From: Clostridia bacterium
GTDB taxonomy: Bacteria > Bacillota > Clostridia > Oscillospirales > Acutalibacteraceae
Assembly (NCBI GenBank): GCA_017449935.1
Contig: JAFSYP010000114.1
Span: 25,877-89,876 of the forward strand
Length of the DNA stretch: 64,000 bases
Reading direction: 5' to 3'
Both the position numbers and the translations under genes were made by a program. The notes under the pieces are model-generated. The model was not told where the DNA came from and did not search any database. It was given only the letters and a program-made list of their open reading frames with translations. Positions 51,920-60,770 of this stretch are shown here, piece by piece (position 1 is the stretch's first letter; every line of letters begins with the position of its first letter).

Positions 51920-52978
51920 TTACGCGTTCAGCTTCGGGTCGAATGCGTCCCGCAGACCGTCGCCGAACAGATTCAGCGACAGAACGATCAGCGAGATCAC
52001 GATCGCGGGGATCACCAGACGGTAGGCATAGGTGCTGATGCCGTTCAGCGCGTCCGACGCGAGCGAGCCGAGCGAGGACATCGGCGCGTTGACGCCGAGC
52101 CCCAGGAAGGAAAGATAGCTTTCAGTGAAGATCGCGTTCGGGATCTGCAGCGCAGTGGAGATGATCACGACGCTGATGCAGTTGGGAATCAGGTGCTTGC
52201 GGATGATCCAGCCGGACTTGGCGCCCGTCGCCTGCGCGGCGAGCACGTATTCCTGCTCGCGCAGCGAGAGGATCTGGCCGCGGATCAGACGCGCCATGGA
52301 CACCCAGTACAGGATCGCAAACACGATGAACAGACTGATGATGTTGCCGCCGATGCGTTCGAGCGACGTGCCCTCGATCATGGTCCCGAGCCGGCTCACC
52401 CCCAGAACGGACGCGAGCAGGATGACCATGAGCATATCCGGCAGCGAATAGATGATGTCGACGATGCGCATGATGACCAGATCGACCTTGCCGCCGATGT
52501 ATCCGGCCAGCGCGCCGACGGTGATGCCGATGATCAGCACGATGATGCTGGCGAAAAAGCCGACCGCCAGCGAGATGCGCGTGCCGTAGACGACGCGGAT
52601 GAAATAGTCGCGGCCGTGCTGGTCGGTACCGAACAGATGCGGGAATACTTTTTCTCCGCCGTCGATCTGCTTCTGCTCCGTGCGGCCGTAGGTCATGGGC
52701 TTGAGGTTGTTATACGAAGAATCCACGGGCTTGCCGGGCTGTACGCCGAGCATCTGGTCGTAGCTGTACGGCCAGACCGCGGGAATGATAATGGCGGCGA
52801 TCGTGATCGCCACGATCACGATGAAGCTGATGAGGGCGATCTTGTTTTTGATAAGGCGCTTCACGCCGTCCCGGAAGAACGTGGTGGACGGACGCATCTG
52901 CACCATGTATTCTTTGTCTTCGGCGGACGCCGGAAGAAAATCGTCCAGATCGACCTGAAGCGAAAACGGTTTTTTCAT
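51920..52978 (-). CDS. oppC: Oligopeptide ABC transporter permease OppC
   Basis: A 352-residue permease with an N-terminal cytoplasmic tail (about 1-45), one helix (47-68), a soluble loop with GTDQHGRDYFIRVVYGTRISLAVG (the OppC_N/BPD signature), and five more helices. The EAA loop is AAQATGAKSGWIIRKHLIPN (about 262-281), the contact with the ATPases. Closely spaced after oppB. Confidence 0.95.
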   Translation of the reverse strand: MKKPFSLQVDLDDFLPASAEDKEYMVQMRPSTTFFRDGVKRLIKNKIALISFIVIVAITIAAIIIPAVWPYSYDQMLGVQPGKPVDSSYNNLKPMTYGRTEQKQIDGGEKVFPHLFGTDQHGRDYFIRVVYGTRISLAVGFFASIIVLIIGITVGALAGYIGGKVDLVIMRIVDIIYSLPDMLMVILLASVLGVSRLGTMIEGTSLERIGGNIISLFIVFAILYWVSMARLIRGQILSLREQEYVLAAQATGAKSGWIIRKHLIPNCISVVIISTALQIPNAIFTESYLSFLGLGVNAPMSSLGSLASDALNGISTYAYRLVIPAIVISLIVLSLNLFGDGLRDAFDPKLNA

Positions 52979-52991
52979 TGTGCGTCCCTCC

Positions 52992-53921
52992 TTAATCCAA
53001 TTTGATCCGCGGATCGACGACCTTGTACAGCACGTCGCTGACGAGGTTCATCACGACGATGAGTATGGCGAGCATGATCGTCGTGCCCATGATCATGGGA
53101 TAGTCGCGGTTGATGATGCTCGACACGAACGCGCGGCCGATCCCCGGTACGGCGAAGATCTGTTCGACGACGATGGAGCCGGTGACGATATAGGCGAGCA
53201 TCGGGCCGAAGTAGGTGATTACCGGGATCAGCGAGTTTTTCATCGCGTGGCCGAAAATGATCTTGCGCTTGGCGACGCCCTTGGCGCGCGCGGTGCGTAT
53301 GTAATCCTGACCGAGCACGTCGAGCATCGACGAGCGCGTCAGCCGCGTGATATACGCCATCGGGTACAGCGAGAGCGTGATGATCGGCAGCACGAGTCCG
53401 CCCTCGGCGGCGCCGTTTCCGGGCAGCAGCCGGAGCTTGATAACAAACAAAATCAGCAGCAGCGCGCCCATGATAAACGACGGCATGGACACGAACGCCG
53501 TGGTGATGACCATGATGATCTTATCCGCCAGCTTGTTGCGCCGCAGCGCAGCGAACGCGCCGAGCACGACGCCCACCGCCAGCGCGAGCACCGCCGCGAC
53601 CACGCCGAGCTTGGCGCTGGTCCGCATCCCGTCGGCGATGACGTCGATCACCATGCGTCCGCGCTGCTTGAGCGACGGCCCGAAGTCGAGCTTCGTGACG
53701 ACGTCCTTGAGGTACGTCAGGTACTGCACGAACAGAGGCTTGTCCATGCCGTACTTCGCCTCCAGCGCCTTGACCGCGGACGCCGAGATGGCTTTCTCGC
53801 TCAGGAACGGCCCGCCGGGCACGGCGTGCATGACAAAGAACGTGACTGTGATGACGACCCACACGGTCAGCAGCGCCAGCCCCAGACGCTTTAAAATGTA
53901 CACGAGGTTTTTTGCGTTCAT
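52992..53921 (-). CDS. oppB: Oligopeptide ABC transporter permease OppB
   Basis: A 309-residue permease with six helices. N-terminal KRLGLALLTVWVVITVTFFVMHAVPGGPF is the typical start, and the EAA loop is RTARAKGVAKRKIIFGHAMKNSLIPVITYFG. First gene of the operon, preceded by a near-consensus promoter. Together with oppC it forms the membrane pore. Confidence 0.95.
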   Translation of the reverse strand: MNAKNLVYILKRLGLALLTVWVVITVTFFVMHAVPGGPFLSEKAISASAVKALEAKYGMDKPLFVQYLTYLKDVVTKLDFGPSLKQRGRMVIDVIADGMRTSAKLGVVAAVLALAVGVVLGAFAALRRNKLADKIIMVITTAFVSMPSFIMGALLLILFVIKLRLLPGNGAAEGGLVLPIITLSLYPMAYITRLTRSSMLDVLGQDYIRTARAKGVAKRKIIFGHAMKNSLIPVITYFGPMLAYIVTGSIVVEQIFAVPGIGRAFVSSIINRDYPMIMGTTIMLAILIVVMNLVSDVLYKVVDPRIKLD

Positions 53922-53975
53922 CGTTTATCCATCCACCTTTTCGATCACACGCCGGGTCAGTTATTCTTGTTTTAA

Positions 53976-54004
53976 ATTATACGATATGCGCGTTTAAAAT
54001 GCAA
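53976..54004 (-). promoter_or_regulatory. Promoter of the opp operon
   Basis: Minus strand TTGCAT (54004-53999), 17 bp spacer, TATAAT (53981-53976), 55 bp before oppB. Confidence 0.75.
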
Positions 54005-54024
54005 GGGAAAAATAAAAGAAAAAA

Positions 54025-54051
54025 GGCTTCTCTCCGTGAGGAGAAAAAGCC
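54025..54051 (-). terminator. Intrinsic terminator after the PEP-synthase-like gene
   Basis: On the minus strand GGCTTTTTCTCC pairs with GGAGAGAAGCC around TCAC (one mismatch) and is followed by TTTTTTCTTTTATTTTT. It also separates that gene from the opp promoter. Confidence 0.85.
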
Positions 54052-54099
54052 CTTATGGAAAGGAGTTCGGTCAAGTAAATGATTATTCGTCGGTCTGCG

Positions 54100-56457
54100 T
54101 CAGGCGCTTGCGCGCTGCAGGATCTGCACCATGCCGCTCGTGCCGTCCAGCCGCACGCGGTCGCCCGTGCGTACCGTTTCCATCAGTCCGTCGATCCCGA
54201 CGACGGCGGGGATGCCCAGCTCGCGTGAAATGATCGCCGTATGCGAGAGCAGCGAGCCTTTTTCGCTCACGACGCCCTTGGCGGCCGCCAGCAGGAATAC
54301 CCAGCCGGGATCGGTCATTTTGGTGATGAGGATCTTGTCCTGAAGATTGGTGGCCTTGCGCACGTCGTCCACCACGCATGCCTCGCCCTCCGCGACGCCG
54401 CCGGAGCAGGGGACGCCGATCATCTCGTCGCGGTCGTTGCGCACGTCGATGCGGTTGACGGTGCGGGGATTCTTGTCAAACTCCCGGCCGCTGAAGACGA
54501 TCCGCGAGTACGCGGGCAGGCGCTCGAACACGGCGTACTGCGCCTTGCGGCGGCTGACCGTGTCCTGCATCGGATGCGGCGCGTCCGCCAGCTCGCGCGC
54601 TTCGGGCAGCGTCAGATAGAAGATGTCGCGCGGCGTGTCGAGCACGCCCGAAGCCGTGTACGTCTCGCCCAGCCGCAGCATCGCTTCGCGCACCATGCCG
54701 AAGATGCGGCTGCGGTTCAGACGCGATTTTTCCCGGTGACGGATGCCCGTCGAGGCGCGGCGGCTCAGGAACGCGGTCAGCGGGTCCTTCGGCAGCGTCG
54801 GCGCGCTCGTTTTCAGGCTCTGCGCCATCTGACGGAGCTTTTCGCCGTCGCGCGTGTACTCGTCGATCTTCTGGTCCAGAAGCTGCGGCGACGTGCGGAA
54901 CGTCTCGCTTTCGAGCTTGAGCTCCTCCAGACTGCGGTCGCCGAACTGCCGGATATACGCCTGCTTCCGCAGCGCGTATTCCTCGTCGCTCAGCGACGCC
55001 TTGTCGCACGCCAGACGGACCATCTCGCGGATCGGACGCAGGCTCTCGATGTTGGCGATGCCGGAAATGTAGTCGTTTGTTTTGGTCTCGTATTCGGCGC
55101 CCTTCTTCTTCAGACGCTGCTTGAGCAGTCCCGTGAACAGGAACGCGTAGGTGTCGTTGAGCAGCGTCAGTCCCCAGTCGGAGAGGATGCGTTTTTCAAT
55201 GAGATCGTAGAGCGCGAAGATCTCTTTCGGTTCCAGCACGCGCCGGAACTGCTCCGTGACGTACTGTTCGATTCCGGAGAATTTCAGGTGCAGCTTCTCC
55301 ATATTGTGCGGCGCGCGCAGCAGCTCCCACAGCGTATTGACGTACACGGCGGCGCGCTGATGCGCCGGCATATGCACCTCGGCGCGGAACGCGTCCTTGT
55401 ACTGCACGCCGACCATCTCCTGCCAGATCGGCAGGAACTTTTTGTGCAGCGGCAGGCAGTTGATGATCTCGTACCAGTTGCTCAGCTTGTAATACATCCG
55501 GCCGTTCGCGCAGCCGACCGTGTCGCCGAAGACGTGCCGCAGCGCTTCGAGTGCGTCGCGGTTCTTGAGAAGGCGTCTGCCTGCGCTCTCGAACACGCCG
55601 GCGTATACGCTGTGCACGAACGATACGGTCAGCGGCAGGCTCAGACCGGGATAGCTTTCGACGATGTTGCTGTTGTCGAAGATCAGCGGATGCGCGTCGG
55701 ACAGCGTCGTGATGGGACGCGCCTGCAAAAGACGGATCTGTCCGTCCTCGACGGCGAACTCGATGTCGAGATACGGGCCGAACAGTCCGCAGACGGTCTC
55801 GCTCAGGCGGATGAGCTCTTCCACCGTTTCCCGGTCGAGCAGCTCTTCCTTGCCGTCGGCGTAATACACGCGGTCGGTCGTGTTGTAGTAATAGGCGGTC
55901 GTGTCCACGCGGTCGGAAACGACGCCCTCGCCCAGCCCGCGGCCGGCGATGATGACGCTTTCGTTGAGGATCCCCTGCGGATTTGCCGTGAACAGCACGC
56001 CGGAAACGTCCGAACGCACCATGCGCTGCACCAGCACGTTCATCTCCAGATCGCGCAGGTTGATCCCGGCGCGGTGCGCGTAGTCCAGTACGTTCTCATG
56101 GAACATGGAGCACACGCAGTCCACGGCGCGAGCAGGCACGTCGGCGGCAGGCACTTCGAGGAATGTGTCGAACTGTCCCGCGAAGCTGTGGTCCTCGGAA
56201 TCCTCCGCCGAGCAGGACGACCGCACGGCAAACAGACCGTCCTGCGGCGTCGGGATCGTATCCGCCGCGGCGTCGTGCGCGGCCTGCTTCAGGCGGCGGC
56301 TCTGCTCGGCGAGCGGCAGTCCCCGCGTTTTGTCGATCGCTTCGTCCAAACGCGTGCGGTCCGGCACAAGCGCATAGAACGGCAATACGGTGAAATCCGG
56401 CACGGGCAGTCCCGCGTCCTTCATTCGGATCAGGTTTTCGATTTTGCTTCCCAGCAT
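54100..56457 (-). CDS. Rifampin-phosphotransferase/PEP-synthase-like dikinase
   Basis: A 785-residue protein with the three-part layout of Rph and PEP synthase: an N-terminal ATP-grasp domain (about 1-270, with VRSSCSAEDSEDHSFAGQFDTFL and DIEFAVEDGQIRLLQARPI), a long helical middle domain (about 290-680) and a C-terminal swivelling phospho-histidine domain (KGSLLSHTAIISRELGIPAVVG, catalytic His in SHTA). There is no PEP-binding TIM barrel, so it is not a true PEP synthase; phosphate would go to a small molecule bound by the middle domain, as rifampin in Rph. The actual substrate is unknown. ATG at 56457 follows GAAGGAGCG. Confidence 0.85.
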   Translation of the reverse strand: MLGSKIENLIRMKDAGLPVPDFTVLPFYALVPDRTRLDEAIDKTRGLPLAEQSRRLKQAAHDAAADTIPTPQDGLFAVRSSCSAEDSEDHSFAGQFDTFLEVPAADVPARAVDCVCSMFHENVLDYAHRAGINLRDLEMNVLVQRMVRSDVSGVLFTANPQGILNESVIIAGRGLGEGVVSDRVDTTAYYYNTTDRVYYADGKEELLDRETVEELIRLSETVCGLFGPYLDIEFAVEDGQIRLLQARPITTLSDAHPLIFDNSNIVESYPGLSLPLTVSFVHSVYAGVFESAGRRLLKNRDALEALRHVFGDTVGCANGRMYYKLSNWYEIINCLPLHKKFLPIWQEMVGVQYKDAFRAEVHMPAHQRAAVYVNTLWELLRAPHNMEKLHLKFSGIEQYVTEQFRRVLEPKEIFALYDLIEKRILSDWGLTLLNDTYAFLFTGLLKQRLKKKGAEYETKTNDYISGIANIESLRPIREMVRLACDKASLSDEEYALRKQAYIRQFGDRSLEELKLESETFRTSPQLLDQKIDEYTRDGEKLRQMAQSLKTSAPTLPKDPLTAFLSRRASTGIRHREKSRLNRSRIFGMVREAMLRLGETYTASGVLDTPRDIFYLTLPEARELADAPHPMQDTVSRRKAQYAVFERLPAYSRIVFSGREFDKNPRTVNRIDVRNDRDEMIGVPCSGGVAEGEACVVDDVRKATNLQDKILITKMTDPGWVFLLAAAKGVVSEKGSLLSHTAIISRELGIPAVVGIDGLMETVRTGDRVRLDGTSGMVQILQRASA

Positions 56458-56610
56458 GGTACTCGCTCCTTCAACTTGAATTGATGGGACCATTGTATCA
56501 TGCTAAAAATTAAGAAAAAAGAAGGCAAATGATTAAGAATCCATTAAGCCGAAAAAAACTCTTTTCTTTTCGCCGCAAATGGAGTATAGTAGGAGGGAGG
56601 GGGTCATGCT

Positions 56611-58038
56611 ATGGCGAAAACTGCTGCACCGCAGAAAACGAACCTGCATCCGAACTGTATCGGGATCAAAGAGGCGGCCGGCTACATGACGGGCGAAGCC
56701 GGCAATATGTTCGCGCTGACGTACATCTCGTCGTTCCTGAAGGTGTTCTACACGGACGTGCTGCGCATCCCGACGCAGAAGGCTGCGCGCATCTTTCTGT
56801 TTTCCCGTCTGTGGGACTGCGTCAACGATCCGATCTGGGGCGCCGCGGTCGCCGCGCGCCGGCCGGGGCCGAACGGCAAATTCCGGCCGTATCTCAAATG
56901 GCTGGCCCTGCCGCTGGCGATCAGCGAGCTGCTGTGCTTCATCAATGTGCGCTCGTTCACGCAGAGTCAGGCGCTGATCCTGGTCTTTGCGTACTGCACC
57001 TACATCCTGTTCGGGATGCTGTACACGGGCGTGAACGTGCCGTTCGGTTCGCTCGCCTCCGTCATCACGGACGATCCGCAGGGGCGCACGCTGCTGTCGA
57101 CGTTCCGCTCGATCGGCACGGGGATCGGCGCCGCCGCACCGATGCTTCTGGCGCCGATGGTGATCTATTCCAAGGTGAACGACGGAAACGGCGGGACCTA
57201 CAACGTCGCCAACGGCGGCAGGATGCTGCTGTTCGCCGCGGTCATGGCCGCGTGCGCGGTCGTGTTTTACCTCGTCGGCTACGGCACGACGAAGGAGCGC
57301 GTGCGCGTTTCCGACGCCAAATTTGACGCGAAGAAAACGTATCTCGGTATGCTCAAAAGCAAACCGTTCATCATCCTTGCGCTGTCCGGCATCCTCATCA
57401 GCGGCCAGCTTCAGTTCGCTTCGCTGAACCAGTATCTGTACAAAAACTATTTCTGCAATACGTCGCTGTCCGCGCTGGGCACGGTCGCGCAGTATCTGCC
57501 GACCGTTATCATGCTGCCGCTGACCGGCAAACTGGTGCGGCGCTTCGGCAAGAAGGAGCTGTCCACGGTCGGTTCGCTGTTTGCGGCGATCGCGGCGATC
57601 CTCGTCTGTCTGCTGCGTCCGGCGCCCGACAATCCGGCGCTGTTCCTCGTCATGCAGTTTTTCATCGGCTTCGGCTACTGCATCGTGTCCATCACCAACT
57701 GGGCGGTCGTCACGGACGTGATCGACTTCCAGCAGTATACCACCGGCGAGCATTCGGAAAGCGCGATCTACGCCGTCTATACCTTCTGCCGCAAGCTCGG
57801 ACAGACGATCGCGGATTACGGCGGGCTGATGCTGCTGGGCAAGGTCGGCTATAAGGCGGAAACGATGGCGAACGCCGGGTTCGTGCCCGGCGTCAGCGAA
57901 GGGATACTGCGCGTGTGCACCGTGATCCCCGCAGTGGTGTATTCGCTTATCTTCGTGCTGTATCTGCTGTATCCGCTGACGAAGCAGAAGCTCGAACCGA
58001 TCTACGCGTTCATCCGCAAGGAGAACGAAGGCGCATAA
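56611..58038 (+). CDS. GPH-family sugar:cation symporter
   Basis: A 475-residue transporter with about 12 helices of the glycoside-pentoside-hexuronide family (MelB-like): FSRLWDCVNDPIWGAAVAARR (about 64-84) is the family's conserved helix 2-3 segment with the cation-site Asp residues, and VTDVIDFQQYTTGEHSESAIYAVYTFCRKLGQ the central-loop signature. It probably imports a glycoside with sodium or protons; the GH27 enzyme nearby could act on such a substrate, but they are 9 kb apart and not cotranscribed. RBS AGGAGGGAGGGGG precedes the start. Confidence 0.92.
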   Translation: MAKTAAPQKTNLHPNCIGIKEAAGYMTGEAGNMFALTYISSFLKVFYTDVLRIPTQKAARIFLFSRLWDCVNDPIWGAAVAARRPGPNGKFRPYLKWLALPLAISELLCFINVRSFTQSQALILVFAYCTYILFGMLYTGVNVPFGSLASVITDDPQGRTLLSTFRSIGTGIGAAAPMLLAPMVIYSKVNDGNGGTYNVANGGRMLLFAAVMAACAVVFYLVGYGTTKERVRVSDAKFDAKKTYLGMLKSKPFIILALSGILISGQLQFASLNQYLYKNYFCNTSLSALGTVAQYLPTVIMLPLTGKLVRRFGKKELSTVGSLFAAIAAILVCLLRPAPDNPALFLVMQFFIGFGYCIVSITNWAVVTDVIDFQQYTTGEHSESAIYAVYTFCRKLGQTIADYGGLMLLGKVGYKAETMANAGFVPGVSEGILRVCTVIPAVVYSLIFVLYLLYPLTKQKLEPIYAFIRKENEGA

Positions 58039-58056
58039 AAGAACCTGAAAACAATG

Positions 58057-58081
58057 CACGGGCGGCACGCAGCCGCCCGTG
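58057..58081. terminator. Terminator between GPH transporter and gtrA-like genes
   Basis: CACGGGCGGC and GCCGCCCGTG form a perfect 10 bp stem with a 5-base loop. T tracts are modest on both sides (TATTCT on plus, CATTGTTTT on minus), consistent with a shared terminator for converging genes. Confidence 0.8.
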
Positions 58082-58098
58082 TATTCTATAAAGACCGA

Positions 58099-58626
58099 TC
58101 ACATTTCCGCAGCTTCTTCCGGCTGCGGTTTTTTTCTGCGGTGGATGACGAACCGCTGCAGCGGGTACGTCCACAGGAACGACACGGTCATTACTAAAAA
58201 CTTCGTGAGCATGACGGTCCAGACGTTTTCATACCCGTGGTTTTTGATGAGCGTCGCCAGAAAGCCGCCGAACCATGTGTTGAAGAACACGGTGAACACG
58301 ACCATCATCACATACAGGATCGTGGACAGCAGGACGTTGGCGTCGGATTTGAACGTGAGCTTGCGGTTCATGATATACGACGCCGTATAGCCGACGACGC
58401 CGGACAGGAAATAGGCGTACATATAGCCCTTGTACTCGATGTGCAGGAACGCGAGGACCGGATTGTCCGTCACGGGCGTTTCGTTGAGCGAGCGGAAGAC
58501 GACGTACTGCAGCAGCGCGAATACCGCCATCTCCAGAATCGACGTGCTCGCGCCGGTGAAGGTGAACTTGATGAACTTCCAGATCTCCTGATGCTTCTGG
58601 ATGAAGGAACGGTTTTCCTGATTCAT
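58099..58626 (-). CDS. GtrA-family membrane protein
   Basis: A 175-residue protein with four membrane helices: KFIKFTFTGASTSILEMAVFALL at the N-terminus, then a GVVGYTASYIMNRKLTFKS helix-loop and two more, ending in a basic tail (QRFVIHRRKKPQ). The FxxxGxxxxxxxxxxxxxLL and NRxxTF patterns define GtrA, which is thought to flip or help use lipid-linked sugars for surface glycans. It is 22 bp downstream of a phosphoesterase gene on the same strand. Confidence 0.92.
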   Translation of the reverse strand: MNQENRSFIQKHQEIWKFIKFTFTGASTSILEMAVFALLQYVVFRSLNETPVTDNPVLAFLHIEYKGYMYAYFLSGVVGYTASYIMNRKLTFKSDANVLLSTILYVMMVVFTVFFNTWFGGFLATLIKNHGYENVWTVMLTKFLVMTVSFLWTYPLQRFVIHRRKKPQPEEAAEM

Positions 58627-58648
58627 GACGGCACCTCGGATATTCCGA

Positions 58649-59731
58649 TCAAACGGTCAGGGACGCGGCGTCCACATAATGGTGCACGGTCGTCGTGCTG
58701 CCGTCGGAAGCGATCGTCAGCGTCGTGCCGCCGTTCATATCCGCGTCGCTGTACGCGCCGGCTCCGGTCTTCAGACTGTACGTCAGACGGATCCCCTCGT
58801 AGAGAATGGAAAAGCTGTTGACGTGGTCGTGCCCGCAGATCACGTTTTTCGTGCTGCCCAGGCGCTGCATGAGCATGAAGAAGCCGTTGTTCTCGGGCGC
58901 GCAGCAGACGCCTTCGCGCTTTTCGCCGAAGCTGGTTTCGGCGTATTCCGCCTTGAACTTGCCGTCTTCGGTCGCCGCGTTCCATGCGCTGTTGTATTCG
59001 CACAGCGGGATATGGAAAAAGACGGAGCTGTCAACCGCCTTGCCGGCCAGCTTGTTCGTGCCGTTCACCGCCCATGCGTACCACAGCATCTGGTTTTCCC
59101 ACAGATGATCGTAGCCGTCGCCCTTCGGGCCGTTGCAGTTGTCGGCTTCGATGTTGTCGTGCGTATCCATCATGTACAGCGTGTGGATGATCTGATCGTT
59201 TTCATAGATATGGATGATGTAGTTGCCGTAGCCCATGTCCGCGGGGCCGAAGCGGAACAGGCAGTTTTTCGCGTCGGCGAAGTTGTATGCGCACCAGAAC
59301 TCGCCGGGGAATCCGTGCCCGTCGTGATTGCCCATGATCGGCGCCCACGGGATGCCGTAGGAATCGAGCATCCGGATCATTTCGTTGTAGGCGAGGAACA
59401 TCGAGCCGTTGTCGCCCGTGACCGTGATGAGATCGGGCTTCGTGTCGGCGACCAGCCTGTCGATCACGGCTTTCGTTTGCGCGCCGACCTCGTTGAACGC
59501 CTCGGCGTTGTTCAGCTGAATGTCCGTGAGGTTCAGGATCACGAAATCCTTATCGGGCTGTTTGTCCATGCGAACGGCGCAGTCGGCGGTAAAGGCGTCG
59601 GACGCTGACCAGTTGTCAAAAAAAGCGGACTTTCCGCCCTGCCGGATCACGCCGAACAGCGGCGCGACGGTCATGGAAAACGTCAGAAAAAGCGCAGCGA
59701 TCTGTTTGAAAAAAACCTTGATTTTGAGCAT
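58649..59731 (-). CDS. Secreted metallophosphoesterase
   Basis: A 360-residue calcineurin-fold phosphoesterase with an N-terminal hydrophobic signal or anchor (about 5-28, FFKQIAALFLTFSMTVAPLFGV). Metal motifs: LNLTDIQLN (Asp), VTGDNGS (replacing the usual GDxxE), MGNHDGHG and the final VICGHDHVNSF. The start at 59731 follows GGAGGG. It resembles the branch of phosphatases acting on exported lipids or phosphodiesters; the order with gtrA suggests a role in envelope glycan or lipid recycling, which is inference. Confidence 0.85.
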   Translation of the reverse strand: MLKIKVFFKQIAALFLTFSMTVAPLFGVIRQGGKSAFFDNWSASDAFTADCAVRMDKQPDKDFVILNLTDIQLNNAEAFNEVGAQTKAVIDRLVADTKPDLITVTGDNGSMFLAYNEMIRMLDSYGIPWAPIMGNHDGHGFPGEFWCAYNFADAKNCLFRFGPADMGYGNYIIHIYENDQIIHTLYMMDTHDNIEADNCNGPKGDGYDHLWENQMLWYAWAVNGTNKLAGKAVDSSVFFHIPLCEYNSAWNAATEDGKFKAEYAETSFGEKREGVCCAPENNGFFMLMQRLGSTKNVICGHDHVNSFSILYEGIRLTYSLKTGAGAYSDADMNGGTTLTIASDGSTTTVHHYVDAASLTV

Positions 59732-59817
59732 ATGCGATCCCTCCGTGATTTGGTCGATAAACGTATTATAGCATCTTCGCGCGGGAAATGCAAACAGAAC
59801 AGAAAAAACAACGGTTT

Positions 59818-60009
59818 TCACGGAAAGTTGGGGGATGCAGCAGTCTTTCCTTGATTGTCTTTGCGAGCGCGAAGCGCGCGGCAATCCGTTCCCCTGCGTT
59901 ACCGTCCGATGTGCTCCCGGGAGATGCGGATCGCCGCGGTCGGCGAAGACGCCTCCCTCGCGATGACGTCGCCTTTGACTGCATCTGACCATACCCCAAC
60001 TTTCCGTGA
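59818..60009. mobile_element. Second MITE-like palindromic element
   Basis: A 192 bp element with perfect 16 bp terminal inverted repeats, TCACGGAAAGTTGGGG (59818-59833) and its complement (59994-60009). Inside are further nested arms: GATGCAGCAGTC against GACTGCATC, and a GC-rich arm ending CGCGGCAATCC (about 59855-59886) against GGATCGCCGCGG (about 59928-59939) followed by CGCGATGACG. No coding capacity. It is unrelated in sequence to the TTAAGG element. No clear target-site duplication is visible. Confidence 0.75.
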
Positions 60010-60110
60010 TGAACCAAACAAAGTATGTTCCCGCCTGCGGCAGCCGCAAGCGGGAGCATCTCGATCCAACGGTCATTTGATTGTCAAGCCTTTTCCGAAG
60101 AGCTTTTGCT

Positions 60111-60770
60111 TCAGGACTGCGTCGGCTTGTTCTGCATCAGGAACTCCGCGAACTGCAGATCGGACATATAGGTCAGCTTCACGTTATTGTGGAACTCCGT
60201 ATAAAAGCAGACCTTTGGTTCGCCGGGATAATGATAGATCAACTCCGAATATGGCGAATGCACGTCGAGCCAGCGGTTAAGATCCCGGAAACGAAACGCT
60301 TCGGGCGACTGGCAGAAATAGTAGCGATTGCGGTCGAGCTTCTCATATTTTTCCCGGTTGAACAGTTCGCCCGGACATTTCTCGGCTGTCGTGACTGCGT
60401 CGTACTCGTCCAGCAGTGAAAAATACGTTTCGATCATCTCTGTCGTCACGAACGGGTTGACAGCCTGCAGGATCATCAGCTTATCGCATTCGCCGTCCAA
60501 ACCGACGATACAGTCCAGACCGTTTCGCACGGAATCGAGCCGTTCCCGGCCGCCGGGCGTGTAGTGCAGACGCGGATCGTCCGGCGCGTGCAGGAAATCC
60601 TTGTACGCGGGGTCCATCACGATCACGATCTCGTCCACGGACGGGGCGCGCAGCGCGGCGTCCAGAACGTACTGCACCACGGGCCTGCCGCACAGAGGCT
60701 GGTACTGTTTGGGCAGCGACGCGCCGAATCGTTTGCCGACGCCGGCGCTCAGCAGCAGGATCACATTCAT
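60111..60770 (-). CDS. IspD/TarI-like cytidylyltransferase, divergent
   Basis: A 219-residue nucleotidyltransferase. The CTP-binding loop is present as LLSAGVGKRFGASLPKQYQPL (family AAGxGxRM...PKQ), and GGRERLDSVRNGL matches the GGxxRxxSVxNGL block. The DAARP motif, where Asp binds magnesium and Arg contacts the nucleotide, is replaced by LQAVNPFVT, so it is unlikely to be the housekeeping IspD. It overlaps the licD stop codon (ATGA) and is thus coupled to it; a CDP-activated polyol or choline-like donor for LicD is the natural guess, but chemistry is unproven. Confidence 0.82.
   Translation of the reverse strand: MNVILLLSAGVGKRFGASLPKQYQPLCGRPVVQYVLDAALRAPSVDEIVIVMDPAYKDFLHAPDDPRLHYTPGGRERLDSVRNGLDCIVGLDGECDKLMILQAVNPFVTTEMIETYFSLLDEYDAVTTAEKCPGELFNREKYEKLDRNRYYFCQSPEAFRFRDLNRWLDVHSPYSELIYHYPGEPKVCFYTEFHNNVKLTYMSDLQFAEFLMQNKPTQS

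Noticed and set aside
54241-56484. 747-codon open frame opposite the Rph-like gene
   Set aside because: Complete overlap with a gene that has conserved catalytic motifs; low-complexity shadow composition.
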